From Halieaceae bacterium UBA5044 (GTDB lineage Bacteria; Pseudomonadota; Gammaproteobacteria; Pseudomonadales; Halieaceae), in assembly GCA_002416125.1 (NCBI GenBank), contig DIBU01000001.1, positions 403,481 to 467,480 on the forward strand: a DNA stretch of 64,000 bases, written 5' to 3'. Below, piece after piece: positions 1-9,380 of the stretch. Under the pieces are notes generated by a model. It saw only the letters and a list, made by a program, of their open reading frames with translations, was not told the origin of the DNA and ran no database searches. The translations under genes were made by a program, and so were the position numbers. The first letter of the stretch is position 1; each line of letters begins with the position of its first letter.

Positions 1-1032
1 ACAGATAATCAGCCACACCGTATTGAGCATACTGCTCATGCCGCCCTTGCTCAGCAGATCGTCGAGAAAGCTGTTGCCGCTGTTGGCCACGTAACCGTCG
101 AACAGGCTGATCCATACCCCTTTCAGCAGCAGCGCGGCCGGGTGGAGCTCTCCCGCGGCTCCCGCGAGTTCGCGCACCGCCTGTGGCTGGAACAGCACCG
201 CGAAAACAGCGCCTGCAAGGGCGCTGACCACGATGGAGGGAAACGCCGGAAAGCGTTTGTAAATCAGTCCCAGCATCAGCACCAGCGGCAGCAGCAGGTG
301 CCAGCCGATGTTGAATTCCTGCATCAGGCTCTTCTGCAGTGCGGCGATCTCCTCGGGGGTTGCGGCCTCGCCGCCGCCGATCAGCAGGAAGGCCAGCAGT
401 GCCAGCGCAAAACCGGGCACGGTGGTCCACAGCATGTGGCGAATGTGGTCGAACAGGTCTACCCCGGTGGCCGCCGCCGCGAGGTTGGTGGTGTCGGACA
501 TGGGGGACAGTTTGTCGCCAAAGTAGGCGCCGGACACGATGGCGCCCGCCGTGATGGCCGGTGACAGGCCGAAGCTGCCGGCGATACCCATGAGCCCGAT
601 ACCCAGGGTGCCCGCAACGGTCCAGGAGCTGCCGATACTCACCGCCACGATGGCGCAGATGGCTGCGCTGGCGGCGTAGAACACCGATGGATTGAGTATC
701 TCCACGCCATAGTAGATCATGGCGGGCACGGTGCCCGACAGAATCCAGGTGCCGATCAGCATGCCTACCGACAGCAGGATCAGCGTTGGCCCCAAGCCCA
801 CGGAAATACCGTGGATAATGCCTTCCTGGGTCGCGTGCCAGGTGAGTCCGATACGCTTGCCGACCAGCGCCGCCACGCAGGCCGCGAGCAGCAGCGCGAT
901 CTGGTTGGCGCCGTAGGAGGAGTCCGCGCCGAACAGATAGACCGAGGCCGCCAACAGCAGGGTCAGGAAGACCACTGGCGCCAGCGCAAGGCCGGTAGTC
1001 AGCGGGCGATAGTCAGGGGGCTGGTCGCTCAA
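1..1032 (-). CDS. nhaC: Na+/H+ antiporter, NhaC family (N-terminal part, runs off window)
   Basis: Integral inner-membrane protein expected to exchange sodium for protons. The reading frame is open from a TTG at 1032 to the left edge (344 codons visible), so the C-terminus is missing. Many hydrophobic segments are seen, and the stretch GAYFGDKLSPMSDTTNLAA is the hallmark of the NhaC family. No ATG or GTG lies between the TTG and the upstream in-frame stops; a GAGAG purine run sits about 5 bases before the TTG. It is divergent from the EamA transporter gene. The family call is firm; ion specificity is inferred. Confidence 0.85.
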   Translation of the reverse strand, partial: MSDQPPDYRPLTTGLALAPVVFLTLLLAASVYLFGADSSYGANQIALLLAACVAALVGKRIGLTWHATQEGIIHGISVGLGPTLILLSVGMLIGTWILSGTVPAMIYYGVEILNPSVFYAASAAICAIVAVSIGSSWTVAGTLGIGLMGIAGSFGLSPAITAGAIVSGAYFGDKLSPMSDTTNLAAAATGVDLFDHIRHMLWTTVPGFALALLAFLLIGGGEAATPEEIAALQKSLMQEFNIGWHLLLPLVLMLGLIYKRFPAFPSIVVSALAGAVFAVLFQPQAVRELAGAAGELHPAALLLKGVWISLFDGYVANSGNSFLDDLLSKGGMSSMLNTVWLIIC

Positions 1033-1156
1033 GGGGTCTCTCGTGTTGCTGCGGCAGGCACTGATCAGGCGTCATCAGGGCTGAAGAATGCCTTAAACTA
1101 GGGCCCGGGTACAGTGCGGACAACGCGGGCAGGGGGATTACAGCGATGGCAATACG

Positions 1157-2056
1157 GTGCTGAGGAACGATCGCAAGGCGCTCTATCTGGGGCTGAGCGC
1201 GGTGCTGCTGTGGTCCACCGCGGCCACGGCCTTCAAGCTCGCCCTGCGTGAGCTGGATGTGTTCCAGCTGGTCGCCTGGTCGGTGTCCGCCTCCGCGCTG
1301 GCGCTGTTGGCGATCGTCTGCTGGCAGGGTCGGCAGCGGCAACTGTGGCGCTCGCTGCGCGAGCGACCCGGCTATTTTCTGGTGTTGGCGGCGATCAACC
1401 CGCTGCTCTACTACCTGGTGCTGCTGCATGCCTACGCGCTGTTGCCGGCGCAGCAGGCACAGACCATCAATTACACCTGGGCCATCACACTGGCCCTGCT
1501 GGCGGTGCCGCTGCTCGGGCAGCGGCTGGGACGCCGGGATCTGCTCGCGGTGGCTCTCGGCTATAGCGGCGTGGTGATTATCGCCACCCAGGGCCAGCCC
1601 TTTTCCCTGCAGTTCAGCAGCCTGCCCGGGGTGGGGCTGGCGCTGGGCAGTACTCTGGTCTGGGCGCTGTACTGGATTCTCAATACCCGCAACGAGGGCG
1701 ACCCGCTGGTCAGCCTGTGCCTGAATTTCCTGCTGGCTACGCCGGCCGCATGGCTGGTCTGCGGTCTGTTTTCAACCCTCTCGACGGGCGGTACCACCGG
1801 GCTGCTGGCCGCCCTGTATGTGGGCCTGTTCGAGATGGGAATTACCTTTGCGCTCTGGTCCAGCGCCCTGCGCCTGACCAGTTCCGTGGCGCGGATCGGC
1901 AACCTGATCTTCCTGTCGCCGCTGTTTTCGCTGGTCTTTATCGCGACGGTGCTCGAGGAGACCATCCACCCGGCGACGCTGGTCGGGCTGGCCCTGATCA
2001 TCCCCGGCGTGCTGCTGCAGCAGGCGGGCGGCAACACCGCGCCCCGCGAGGCGTAG
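1157..2056 (+). CDS. EamA/DMT-superfamily transporter
   Basis: A 299-residue, very hydrophobic protein with about ten membrane segments arranged as two repeated EamA halves (roughly residues 8-140 and 150-290), the standard size and layout of drug/metabolite exporters. Start is a GTG at 1157; the nearby ATG at 1146 runs into a stop after five codons. The substrate cannot be told from sequence. It ends 6 bases before the nuclease gene that follows and may be co-transcribed with it. Confidence 0.85.
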   Translation: MLRNDRKALYLGLSAVLLWSTAATAFKLALRELDVFQLVAWSVSASALALLAIVCWQGRQRQLWRSLRERPGYFLVLAAINPLLYYLVLLHAYALLPAQQAQTINYTWAITLALLAVPLLGQRLGRRDLLAVALGYSGVVIIATQGQPFSLQFSSLPGVGLALGSTLVWALYWILNTRNEGDPLVSLCLNFLLATPAAWLVCGLFSTLSTGGTTGLLAALYVGLFEMGITFALWSSALRLTSSVARIGNLIFLSPLFSLVFIATVLEETIHPATLVGLALIIPGVLLQQAGGNTAPREA

Positions 2057-2062
2057 GCCACA

Positions 2063-3748
2063 GTGGCCACGCCCGAGCCCCCGGTATTGGCGCCCCGCTA
2101 TTACCGCGACAACTTCCAGCACCTGTGCGATACGGTAGAAGCGCTCTACGGCGATCTGTTGCAGCCCGAAGAGCAGGCCTGGCTGGCACAGTGGCGAGCG
2201 GCTTCGGAACCGGCGCAGTGCCTGTATGTGCGGCTGGTTTCTCGCGTAGGGCCGTGGTTCCGTATGAACAGGCTGGATTATCCGGAAATCGGGGCGGTTG
2301 AGGCGCCGCTGGCGGAACTGCACGCACTCGACCTGCTGCTGTTGCCGCAGGAAGCCAGCGAGGAGTCGCTGCAGGTGCAGGACCTGGACCGCCTGTTCAC
2401 ACTGCCCGAGTGGCGCCGCACCTTCCGGGATCGCTTGCCCGCAGCGGCACAGCGCAGCAAGGCGCAATGGGTGGCGGCGGTGGAGGCGCTGGCCGAGCCG
2501 GTGGCCGATGTGCTGCAGGCGCTGTGTGCAGCGACCGGCGAGCGCCTGGTTGCCCCGCTGGGTGTGGATACGGTCGGCCTGTTTCAGTTGCTGTTCTTCG
2601 GCAACCGGCGACAAACGCTTACCGACTTCGTGCTCAGCGACCTGGGCATCAACCGCTATTATCCCTACGCACTGACCCGTGCGCAGCGACGTTTTCCCTG
2701 CCGCGAGTCGGTGGACGAGTACCGGCAACTGGGCGAACTGGCAGACAGGCACTGGCTGCTGGAGCAGGCCGGCGCGGCGGAGGACTTCACCGCACTGGCT
2801 GAGGCATTGCTCGACACCCCACCGCGCCACGCCACCAGCGAGCGACGCTACTGGCTGCTGTGCAATCGGCTGGGGCGCAATCTGGAGCGCAGCGGCGACT
2901 GGACGCTGGCTGGGCGTCTCTACCAGCGCAGCCAGTTGCACCCGGCGCGGGAACGCCACGTCCGTGTGCTGGAGCAGCGCGGATGCTGGCAGGAGGCGCA
3001 GGACGCGTGTACGGAGCTGTTGCAAAGCCCCTGGTGTGAAGAGGAACGCGATGCGGCCCGGCGCATTCTGCCACGGCTGCAGCGCCAACTGGGTGTGCCC
3101 CCGACTCCGCGCAGGCGTCAGGCGGTGCCGATGCTGGACCTGGCGTTGCCGCAGACAGAGACGCGGGTAGAGATCGCGGTGGCCGAGCACCTCGCCGATG
3201 GCGAGTGGGACTCGGTGCACTATGTGGAGAACAGCCTGTTCAACAGCCTGTTCGGGCTTGCCTTCTGGGAGCAGATTTTTGCACCGGTGCCCGGCGCTTT
3301 CCACAACCCCTTTCAGGCCGTGCCCGCAGACATGTACCAGGCCGGATTTCGCACCCGCAGGGAGGCAGCACTGACGCGCCGCCTGCGCGAGCTGGCCACG
3401 GGTGATCTCGCTGCCGAGTTGCAGGCTGCGCTGCAGCGCTACGCGGGTTATCAGTGTCGCTGGGTCAGCTGGCCGTTGCTGCACGCCGATTTTCTGGCCC
3501 GGGTCACAGCCTGCATACCGCGGGAGCACCTGCTTGCGGTTTGGGAGCGTATCCTGTTCGACCCGGGTGAAAACCGGCGCGGCTTCCCCGACCTCATCGC
3601 CCTCGGCGACGGCCCGGGCGCCTATTGCCTGGTGGAGGTGAAAGGTCCGGGCGACCAGTTGCAGCACAGCCAACGGCGCTGGCTGCAGTTCTTCGGGGAT
3701 CAGGGTATACCGGCGAAGGTGGCGCGGGTGGTGTGGACTGATGGCTGA
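2063..3748 (+). CDS. FAN1-like VRR-NUC domain nuclease
   Basis: A 561-residue protein with a C-terminal VRR-NUC domain (about 505-560) showing the PD...EVK...Q pattern: PDLIAL, then LVEVKGPGD, then QRRWLQFF. The long N-terminal part is helical and TPR-like, as in bacterial homologues of the Fanconi-associated nuclease FAN1, which cut branched DNA and process interstrand crosslinks; the length also fits those homologues. Start GTG at 2063. Its 3' end overlaps the helicase gene by 8 bases, which suggests translational coupling and joint action in DNA repair. Family call firm; substrate inferred from relatives. Confidence 0.85.
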   Translation: MATPEPPVLAPRYYRDNFQHLCDTVEALYGDLLQPEEQAWLAQWRAASEPAQCLYVRLVSRVGPWFRMNRLDYPEIGAVEAPLAELHALDLLLLPQEASEESLQVQDLDRLFTLPEWRRTFRDRLPAAAQRSKAQWVAAVEALAEPVADVLQALCAATGERLVAPLGVDTVGLFQLLFFGNRRQTLTDFVLSDLGINRYYPYALTRAQRRFPCRESVDEYRQLGELADRHWLLEQAGAAEDFTALAEALLDTPPRHATSERRYWLLCNRLGRNLERSGDWTLAGRLYQRSQLHPARERHVRVLEQRGCWQEAQDACTELLQSPWCEEERDAARRILPRLQRQLGVPPTPRRRQAVPMLDLALPQTETRVEIAVAEHLADGEWDSVHYVENSLFNSLFGLAFWEQIFAPVPGAFHNPFQAVPADMYQAGFRTRREAALTRRLRELATGDLAAELQAALQRYAGYQCRWVSWPLLHADFLARVTACIPREHLLAVWERILFDPGENRRGFPDLIALGDGPGAYCLVEVKGPGDQLQHSQRRWLQFFGDQGIPAKVARVVWTDG

Positions 3749-6041
3749 GCACCGCGTGACCGTGCGCGAGCTGGCGCTGTTCTGTCACCGCAGCGGTGAC
3801 ATCGACCACCGCTTCACGCCTTCTCCCACGGGCCAGCAGGGAATTGAGGGGCACCAGCGCATCTACCGTCGCCGTCCAGCCAGCTACCGCGCGGAGTTTT
3901 CCGTACAGCTCGCCTGGCAGGGTGCAGCAGCGCTGCCGGCGCTGGTGGTGTCCGGCCGTGCGGATGGTTACGACAGCGAGCAGGGGCTGGTGGAGGAAAT
4001 CAAGACCTGCCGCATTGACCCGTCCCGCATCCCACCTGCGGTTACGCGTCTTCATCTGGCCCAGGGCAGGCTGTATGCGGCCTTGATTGCAGCCAGCGAA
4101 GATTTGCCCGGGTTGGCGGTACAGCTGACCTGGCTGCAGCTGGATACGGACGAGGAGCACCCGCTGCGGCAGGATTACAGTCGCGAAGAGCTGGATGACT
4201 TCCTGCAGGATACCCTCCTGCGCTACAGCCAGTGGCTGGCACAGGTGGCGCAGCGACGCCTGCGGCGCGATGCCAGTCTCACGGCGCTGGCGTTCCCCCA
4301 CGCGCAGTTCAGGGCTGGCCAGCGCGAACTTTCCGAGCGTGTGTACAAGTGCATTCACCAGGCCGGTCAGCTGCTGCTGGAGGCGCCCACTGGCATCGGC
4401 AAGACCGCCGCCGTGCTGTACCCCGCCCTCAAGGCTCTGGGTACAGGCCGCCATGACAGCGTGGTCTTTGCGACGACCCGTATCAGTGGGCGCCGCGCCG
4501 CGGAGCAGGCCATGCAGCGCTTCGTGAGCGCGGGCTATGGTGGCAACGCGCTCAGCCTCACGGCCAGGGAGCAGGCCTGCCTGGCGCCGGGAAAAGCCTG
4601 CCACGGAGAGGATTGCCCCTACGCCCGCGGCTACTACGACCGTCTGCCCGCCGCCCTCGAGGAAGCGCTGCAGGCGCCACTGCTGGGGCGCGAGGCGCTG
4701 GCTGCGATTGCCGGGCGTCACTCGGTATGCCCCTACCAGCTCAGCCTGGACCTGGTGCCCTGGGTGGATGTCATTGTTGCCGATGTCCACCACGTGTTCA
4801 GCCCCACCGCAAACCTCGCCGAGCACCTGACCGCCGCCGGTGGACGCTGGACAGTATTGCTGGACGAGGCGCACGGCCTGCCCGACCGGGCGCGCGGCAT
4901 GTACGGAGCCGAGCTGCCCAAGGCGCTGGTAATGGCGGCGCGTCGCGAGGCCTCCGGGGACCTGCGACGCGCGCTGGAACGGCTCAATCGCCAGTTGCTG
5001 GCGCTGTTGAAACTGGAGGGGTGGGTGTCCGCCAGCCATTGGCTGACGGACGTGCCAGAGTCGCTCGGCAGGGCGCTGGCAGAGTGTGTGGAGGCGGTGA
5101 ATGCAGCGCAGGCGTTGGACGCGTTTGTGTTGCAGGCCCGCCCTGCCCTGCGCGACCTGTATTTTGTCGCGCTGCAGTGGCAGCGCTTGCTGGAATGCTG
5201 GGGTGGCGAGTTCCGGCTGGAGCTTGAGCGGGGCGCTGGCCCCCAGGGCTTGGTACTGCGTGTGCATTGCCTGGAGCCCTCGCGATTGCTGGCGCAGCGT
5301 CACCAGGCGATGCATGCGCTGGTCGTGTTCTCCGCCACGCTCAGCCCGCAGCAGTGGGCACTGGATACCCTGGGTCTGACGCCCGCGGCGGTGGCCTGGT
5401 GCGCGCCCTCCCCGTTCACCCGGGACCAGCTGCAGGTGCAGATTGCCTCGCATGTGGATACCCGCCTGCAGCAGCGTGCCGCAAGTTTGCCGGTGCTGGC
5501 CACCCTGCTGCGGCAATGGCTGGAGAGTGTGCCGGGCAACTGTTTGCTGTATTTCCCTTCGTACCGCTACCTGGAGGACTGCCTGCAGCAGATGCTGGAG
5601 CAGGGTTGGCCGGCGGGCCGCCAGCGCTGGGTGCAGGGCCGGAGTGGGGCGGGTGGCCCGGACCTGTTGTCGTTGCTGCAGCAGGCGCGGGATGTGGCGG
5701 CGTTCTGTGTGCTCGGCGGTGCCTTCGGCGAGGGTATCGACCTGCCCGGCGACGAACTGCACAGTGTGGTGATCGTGGGTGTTGGCCTGCCACAGGTGAG
5801 TGCCGGCAACGAGCAGCTGCGGCAGCTGTTCGGCAGCCGCTACGGGAACGGCTTTGCCTACGCCTACCAGTACCCGGCGGCGCAGAAGGTCAGCCAGGCG
5901 CTGGGCCGTGTGGTGCGCACCGGAAGCGACCGCGGCAAGGCACTGCTGGTTGATGCGCGCTATGCCGACCCTGTCTGGCGGGCATTGCTGCCGCCCTGGT
6001 GGGACTACACGAGCTACCCGGTGACAGCCAGCGGACGATAG
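3741..6041 (+). CDS. XPD/DinG-type Fe-S ATP-dependent DNA helicase
   Basis: A 766-residue superfamily 2 helicase. Visible: Walker A EAPTGIGKT near residue 214, DEAH box (LLDEAHGL) near 373, four cysteines between the two (near 280, 287, 292 and 329) placed as in the 4Fe-4S domain of XPD/DinG, and a motif VI-like QALGRVVRTGSDRG near 719. The N-terminal region (about 1-180), with a conserved EEIKTC stretch, resembles a RecB-type nuclease fold seen in this subfamily; that part is tentative. It overlaps the FAN1-like gene by 8 bases, so the two probably act together in repair. The 3' end also overlaps the convergent cfa-like gene by 28 bases. Confidence 0.85.
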   Translation: MAEHRVTVRELALFCHRSGDIDHRFTPSPTGQQGIEGHQRIYRRRPASYRAEFSVQLAWQGAAALPALVVSGRADGYDSEQGLVEEIKTCRIDPSRIPPAVTRLHLAQGRLYAALIAASEDLPGLAVQLTWLQLDTDEEHPLRQDYSREELDDFLQDTLLRYSQWLAQVAQRRLRRDASLTALAFPHAQFRAGQRELSERVYKCIHQAGQLLLEAPTGIGKTAAVLYPALKALGTGRHDSVVFATTRISGRRAAEQAMQRFVSAGYGGNALSLTAREQACLAPGKACHGEDCPYARGYYDRLPAALEEALQAPLLGREALAAIAGRHSVCPYQLSLDLVPWVDVIVADVHHVFSPTANLAEHLTAAGGRWTVLLDEAHGLPDRARGMYGAELPKALVMAARREASGDLRRALERLNRQLLALLKLEGWVSASHWLTDVPESLGRALAECVEAVNAAQALDAFVLQARPALRDLYFVALQWQRLLECWGGEFRLELERGAGPQGLVLRVHCLEPSRLLAQRHQAMHALVVFSATLSPQQWALDTLGLTPAAVAWCAPSPFTRDQLQVQIASHVDTRLQQRAASLPVLATLLRQWLESVPGNCLLYFPSYRYLEDCLQQMLEQGWPAGRQRWVQGRSGAGGPDLLSLLQQARDVAAFCVLGGAFGEGIDLPGDELHSVVIVGVGLPQVSAGNEQLRQLFGSRYGNGFAYAYQYPAAQKVSQALGRVVRTGSDRGKALLVDARYADPVWRALLPPWWDYTSYPVTASGR

Positions 6042-7285
6042 CCGGGCTTGGCAAAGGCGAGTTGCACCGTGCCGATAATCCGCTCGCGGAAGCCGCCCTC
6101 GCAGTAGCAGAGGTAAAACTCCCACATGCGGATGAACTGGTCGTCAAAGCCCTGTCGGCGCACGGCGTCCAGCTGCGCAATAAAGCGCTCGCGCCAGGCG
6201 GCCAGGGTGCGTGCGTAGTCCAGGGTGATGTCGCGCAGGTGCACCATCTGCATGTCAGTATCGCGGGCCAGGTGGTTGGCGATCACAGCAATGGACGGCA
6301 GGCAGCCGCCCGGGAAGATGAAACGCTTGATGAAGTCGACGGTATCCCGCGCCTGCTGGTAGCGCTGGTCGCTGATGGTGATCGCCTGTATGACCATTTT
6401 ACCGTGGGGTTTCAGCAGTTCGCTGCAGCGCGCAAAGTAGGTGCCGTAAAACTGGTGACCCACCGCCTCGATCATCTCGATGGACACCAGTTTGTCGTAG
6501 TGTCCGGTGAGGTTGCGGTAGTCCTCGCAGAGCACCGTTACCCGATCACCCAGGCCCAGCTGGGCCACGCGCTCGCAGGTGTAATTGAATTGCTCTCTGG
6601 AGATGGTCGTTGTGGTGACCCGGCAGCCATAGCGTTGCGCGGCGTGAATCGCCATGCCGCCCCAGCCGGTGCCGATTTCCAGCAGGTGGTCGTCCGGGCT
6701 GAGTTCCAGCTGCTGGCAGATCTCGTCGAGTTTTGCCAGGGATGCTTCTTCCAGCGAGCTGTCAGCGCTGGGGAAGAGCGCGGAGGAGTACATCATGGTG
6801 GGGTCGAGAAACAGGCGGAAGAAATCGTTGCCCAGATCATAGTGTGCCGCGATGTTCCGGCGTGAACCGGAGTGCGTATTGCGGTTCATGCCGTGGGCGA
6901 GCTTCAGGCCCAGCCGCACCAGCCAGGACTGGCCGCGTTCCATGGCTTCCATGGTGAGCATGTTGGCGCTGAACAGGCGCGTGACCGTGGTCAGGTCGGG
7001 GGTCGACCAGTCGCCCTCGATGTAGGCCTCGCCTGAACCAATCGTGCCGCCGGAAAGCAGTTTGCCGTACACCGCGGGGTTGTGCACGGTCACCTCGGCA
7101 TGGGGTTCGCCATCGCGCCGTGAGCTGCCGACACGGAACGTCTCGCCGCCGTCATGCAGGGTGAGGCTGCCCACCGTGAAGTTGCCAAGTACCCGCAAGA
7201 GCAGCTTGCGCGCCAGGTGATGGTTGGACCAGCGTTTTCCGGCCTTGGTTTGCAGCCGCACCTGGCTGACACTCATGTCGTTCAT
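6014..7285 (-). CDS. cfa: Cyclopropane-fatty-acyl-phospholipid synthase family methyltransferase
   Basis: A 423-residue SAM-dependent methyltransferase acting on unsaturated acyl chains of membrane lipids. It has the family signature AAHYDLGNDFF (about 146-156) and SAM-binding motif I LLEIGTGWGG (about 201-210). It is the third gene of a leftward unit after the FAD oxidoreductase and DUF1365 genes; its ATG lies 1 base after the DUF1365 stop. In Rhodobacter-type ECF/ChrR regulons, Cfa-like enzymes make modified fatty acids in response to singlet oxygen. Whether this product makes a cyclopropane ring or another methylated (for example furan-precursor) lipid cannot be told from sequence. Confidence 0.88.
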   Translation of the reverse strand: MNDMSVSQVRLQTKAGKRWSNHHLARKLLLRVLGNFTVGSLTLHDGGETFRVGSSRRDGEPHAEVTVHNPAVYGKLLSGGTIGSGEAYIEGDWSTPDLTTVTRLFSANMLTMEAMERGQSWLVRLGLKLAHGMNRNTHSGSRRNIAAHYDLGNDFFRLFLDPTMMYSSALFPSADSSLEEASLAKLDEICQQLELSPDDHLLEIGTGWGGMAIHAAQRYGCRVTTTTISREQFNYTCERVAQLGLGDRVTVLCEDYRNLTGHYDKLVSIEMIEAVGHQFYGTYFARCSELLKPHGKMVIQAITISDQRYQQARDTVDFIKRFIFPGGCLPSIAVIANHLARDTDMQMVHLRDITLDYARTLAAWRERFIAQLDAVRRQGFDDQFIRMWEFYLCYCEGGFRERIIGTVQLAFAKPGYRPLAVTG

Positions 7286-7286
7286 A

Positions 7287-8042
7287 TCACGCTCCAGAAG
7301 GTCTCGATCCGGGGTGGTTGTGCACCGGCACCCCTTTGATAAACAGGCGCAGTGCCTGCCAGTAAATACCCAGGGCCACCTTGAGTGTCATCAGTGGATG
7401 GCGCCAGAGAATGCGGTTCAGGTTGCGTCCGGTCATGGGCCGCGCGCGCAGGGTGAGATTGGCCTCGAAAATGCGCCCCTCGTCAGTGTCCGTCGCCAGG
7501 TAGATCGACAGGCGCTCGCCCGGCGTGTTGCTGCGCCACACGTAGCGCATGTCCATCGGGTTGAAGGGCGACACATGCATGGCCTTGTCGAAGGTATGTT
7601 GCAGCCAGCCGCCGCTCTCGGGGCCTCGCAGCACGTAGCTGTGGCGCTCATCCCAGGGCGTGTTGGTGACCTCTGCCACCAGAAACTCGAGGCGACTTTC
7701 GTCGTCACTGAAGCAGTAGTAGCAGGCGATCGGGTTGATCTGGTAACCGAAGTAGCGCAGGTTGGCGAGCAGGTAGATGGGCCCGGTGTGCTCCTCACCG
7801 GTTTCTTCGCGGATGCGGCGTCGCACCTCCTCTGCGAGCGGTATTGCGGGGTCACCGAGAAAGTCGCTGCGCAGGAAACGTGCCGGCGCCCAGCGCGTAC
7901 TGGACCACAGCCAGCGTTTGGCAAACAGCTGGGGCAGTTCGTCCAGGCATATCCAGGGCATGAAGACGCCATAGCTGAAGGCGTGCTCACGGGGCAGGAA
8001 GCGGCGGTGGCGCAGCGTGCCTTGGTACAGCCTGGACTTCAC
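7287..8042 (-). CDS. DUF1365 family protein
   Basis: A 251-residue protein of the DUF1365 family, which almost always sits between an FAD-dependent amine-oxidase-like gene and a cfa-like gene, as here. Conserved-looking stretches are the N-terminal GTLRHRRFLPREHAFSYGVF, FGYQINPIACYYCF in the middle and HVSPFNPMDMRYVW. The start taken is a GTG at 8042 whose bases overlap the stop of the upstream gene (GTGA), a typical coupled arrangement; the open frame continues upstream, but only as a shadow of the upstream gene. Biochemical role unknown; the context implies lipid modification under photooxidative stress. Confidence 0.8.
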   Translation of the reverse strand: MKSRLYQGTLRHRRFLPREHAFSYGVFMPWICLDELPQLFAKRWLWSSTRWAPARFLRSDFLGDPAIPLAEEVRRRIREETGEEHTGPIYLLANLRYFGYQINPIACYYCFSDDESRLEFLVAEVTNTPWDERHSYVLRGPESGGWLQHTFDKAMHVSPFNPMDMRYVWRSNTPGERLSIYLATDTDEGRIFEANLTLRARPMTGRNLNRILWRHPLMTLKVALGIYWQALRLFIKGVPVHNHPGSRPSGA

Positions 8043-9298
8043 GCCGCGGCCTTGGCCGCCTGGTTGATGCCGTCCGCCACGCGCAGTGCGCTGACGACGC
8101 CATCTTCGTGGAAGCCATTGTGCCAGTAGGCGCCGCAATACCAGGTATTGCGTGTGCCATTGATCTCCTGCCAGCGCTGTTGAGCCTTGATACCCGCCAG
8201 CGAAAACACCGGGTGGGCATAGTTGAACGTGCCGAGGATGCGGTTCGGGTTGATGGAGGCAGTGTCGTTCAGCGTCACGCAAAAGGTCTCCGGCGCGTTG
8301 AGTCCCTGCAGGATATTCATGTTGTAGGTTACCACGGCTCGCCCCGAATCCACGCCCAGGCGGTAATTCCAGCTCGACCAGGTTTTGCGGTTCTGCGGCA
8401 GCAGGCGGACGTCGGTGTGCAGCACCACCTCGTTGTTCTGGTAGGGCAGTGCACCGAGGATGGCCTTTTCCTCCTCCGACGGGTCGGCGAGCATGCGCAG
8501 GGCCTGGTCGGAGTGTGCCGCCACCACCACCTGATCGAAGCGGAAGCTGCGGCCATCGCGCAGGGCGAGGTCAACGCCGTTGGGATTCCGGTTGATGTGG
8601 GTGACCTCGCTGGAGGTGTGTATGCGGTCTTCGAAGCGCTGGCAGAGCGGCCGCAGGTATTCCCGCGAACCGCCTTCCACGACCCGCCACTGGGGCCTGT
8701 TATTGACCGAAAGCAGGCCGTGATTGCGGAAGAATCGCAAAAAGAATTCCAGCGGGAAATCGCTCACGCTGGCGCAGTCTGCAGACCAGATTGCGGAGGC
8801 CATGGGCACCAGGTAATGACTGCTGAAGGCGTCGCCGTAGCGTTTGCGCTGCAGGTAGTGGCCCAGCGTTTCCCCGGGCTCCAGCAGTCCGGACTCCAGG
8901 TCGGCGACGGATTCACGGTTGAAGCGCAGGATGTCGCGCACCATGCCCAGGAAGCGGGGCGATGCCAGATTGCGTCGCTGCGCGAAGAGGGTATTGATGC
9001 TGCTGCCCGAGTATTCGAGGCCGCTCTCGAGATCGCTGACGCTGAAGCCCATGTCCGTCGGTTTGCTGCTGACGCCCAGTTCCTGCAACAGGGCAATAAA
9101 ATTGGGATAGGTCCAGTCGTTGTAGACGATGAAGCCCGTGTCCACGGCGTAGCGCCGGGTACCCAGCTTGACATCGACGGTGGCCGTGTGGCCCCCGATC
9201 TGCGTCCCTGCCTCGAACACAGTCACGCGGTGCGCGCGGCTGAGATAGTGGGCACAGGACAGGCCGGAAATACCTGAACCGATGACTGCGATATCCAA
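8039..9298 (-). CDS. FAD-dependent amine-oxidase-like oxidoreductase
   Basis: A 419-residue flavoprotein. The N-terminus has the dinucleotide-binding pattern IAVIGSGISGLSCAHYL (GxGxxG at about 7-12) followed by an acidic residue in VFEAG, as in NAD(P)/FAD amine oxidase-type proteins linked with DUF1365 and Cfa. Start is a TTG at 9298, preceded by a GGGAGGAG ribosome-binding site. It is the first gene of the leftward unit; a TGATCC-N18-TAATCT promoter on the same strand lies about 75-110 bases upstream, so it is likely under the adjacent ECF sigma factor. Substrate unknown, presumably an unsaturated lipid. Confidence 0.85.
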   Translation of the reverse strand: MDIAVIGSGISGLSCAHYLSRAHRVTVFEAGTQIGGHTATVDVKLGTRRYAVDTGFIVYNDWTYPNFIALLQELGVSSKPTDMGFSVSDLESGLEYSGSSINTLFAQRRNLASPRFLGMVRDILRFNRESVADLESGLLEPGETLGHYLQRKRYGDAFSSHYLVPMASAIWSADCASVSDFPLEFFLRFFRNHGLLSVNNRPQWRVVEGGSREYLRPLCQRFEDRIHTSSEVTHINRNPNGVDLALRDGRSFRFDQVVVAAHSDQALRMLADPSEEEKAILGALPYQNNEVVLHTDVRLLPQNRKTWSSWNYRLGVDSGRAVVTYNMNILQGLNAPETFCVTLNDTASINPNRILGTFNYAHPVFSLAGIKAQQRWQEINGTRNTWYCGAYWHNGFHEDGVVSALRVADGINQAAKAAA

Positions 9299-9380
9299 AA
9301 CTGTGACTCCTCCCGGCCTTCAGGCGGCACCGCGCTGCGTCGCGGTCGAAACCCGTGCCTCAAACGATAGTTCAATGGCC

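Noticed and set aside
1772..3673. 633-codon minus-strand open frame
   Set aside because: Shadow of the EamA and FAN1-like genes in a high-GC region; Gln/Arg/His-rich with no recognisable domain.
3594..6125. 843-codon minus-strand open frame
   Set aside because: Antisense shadow of the helicase gene, which has clear motifs on the plus strand.
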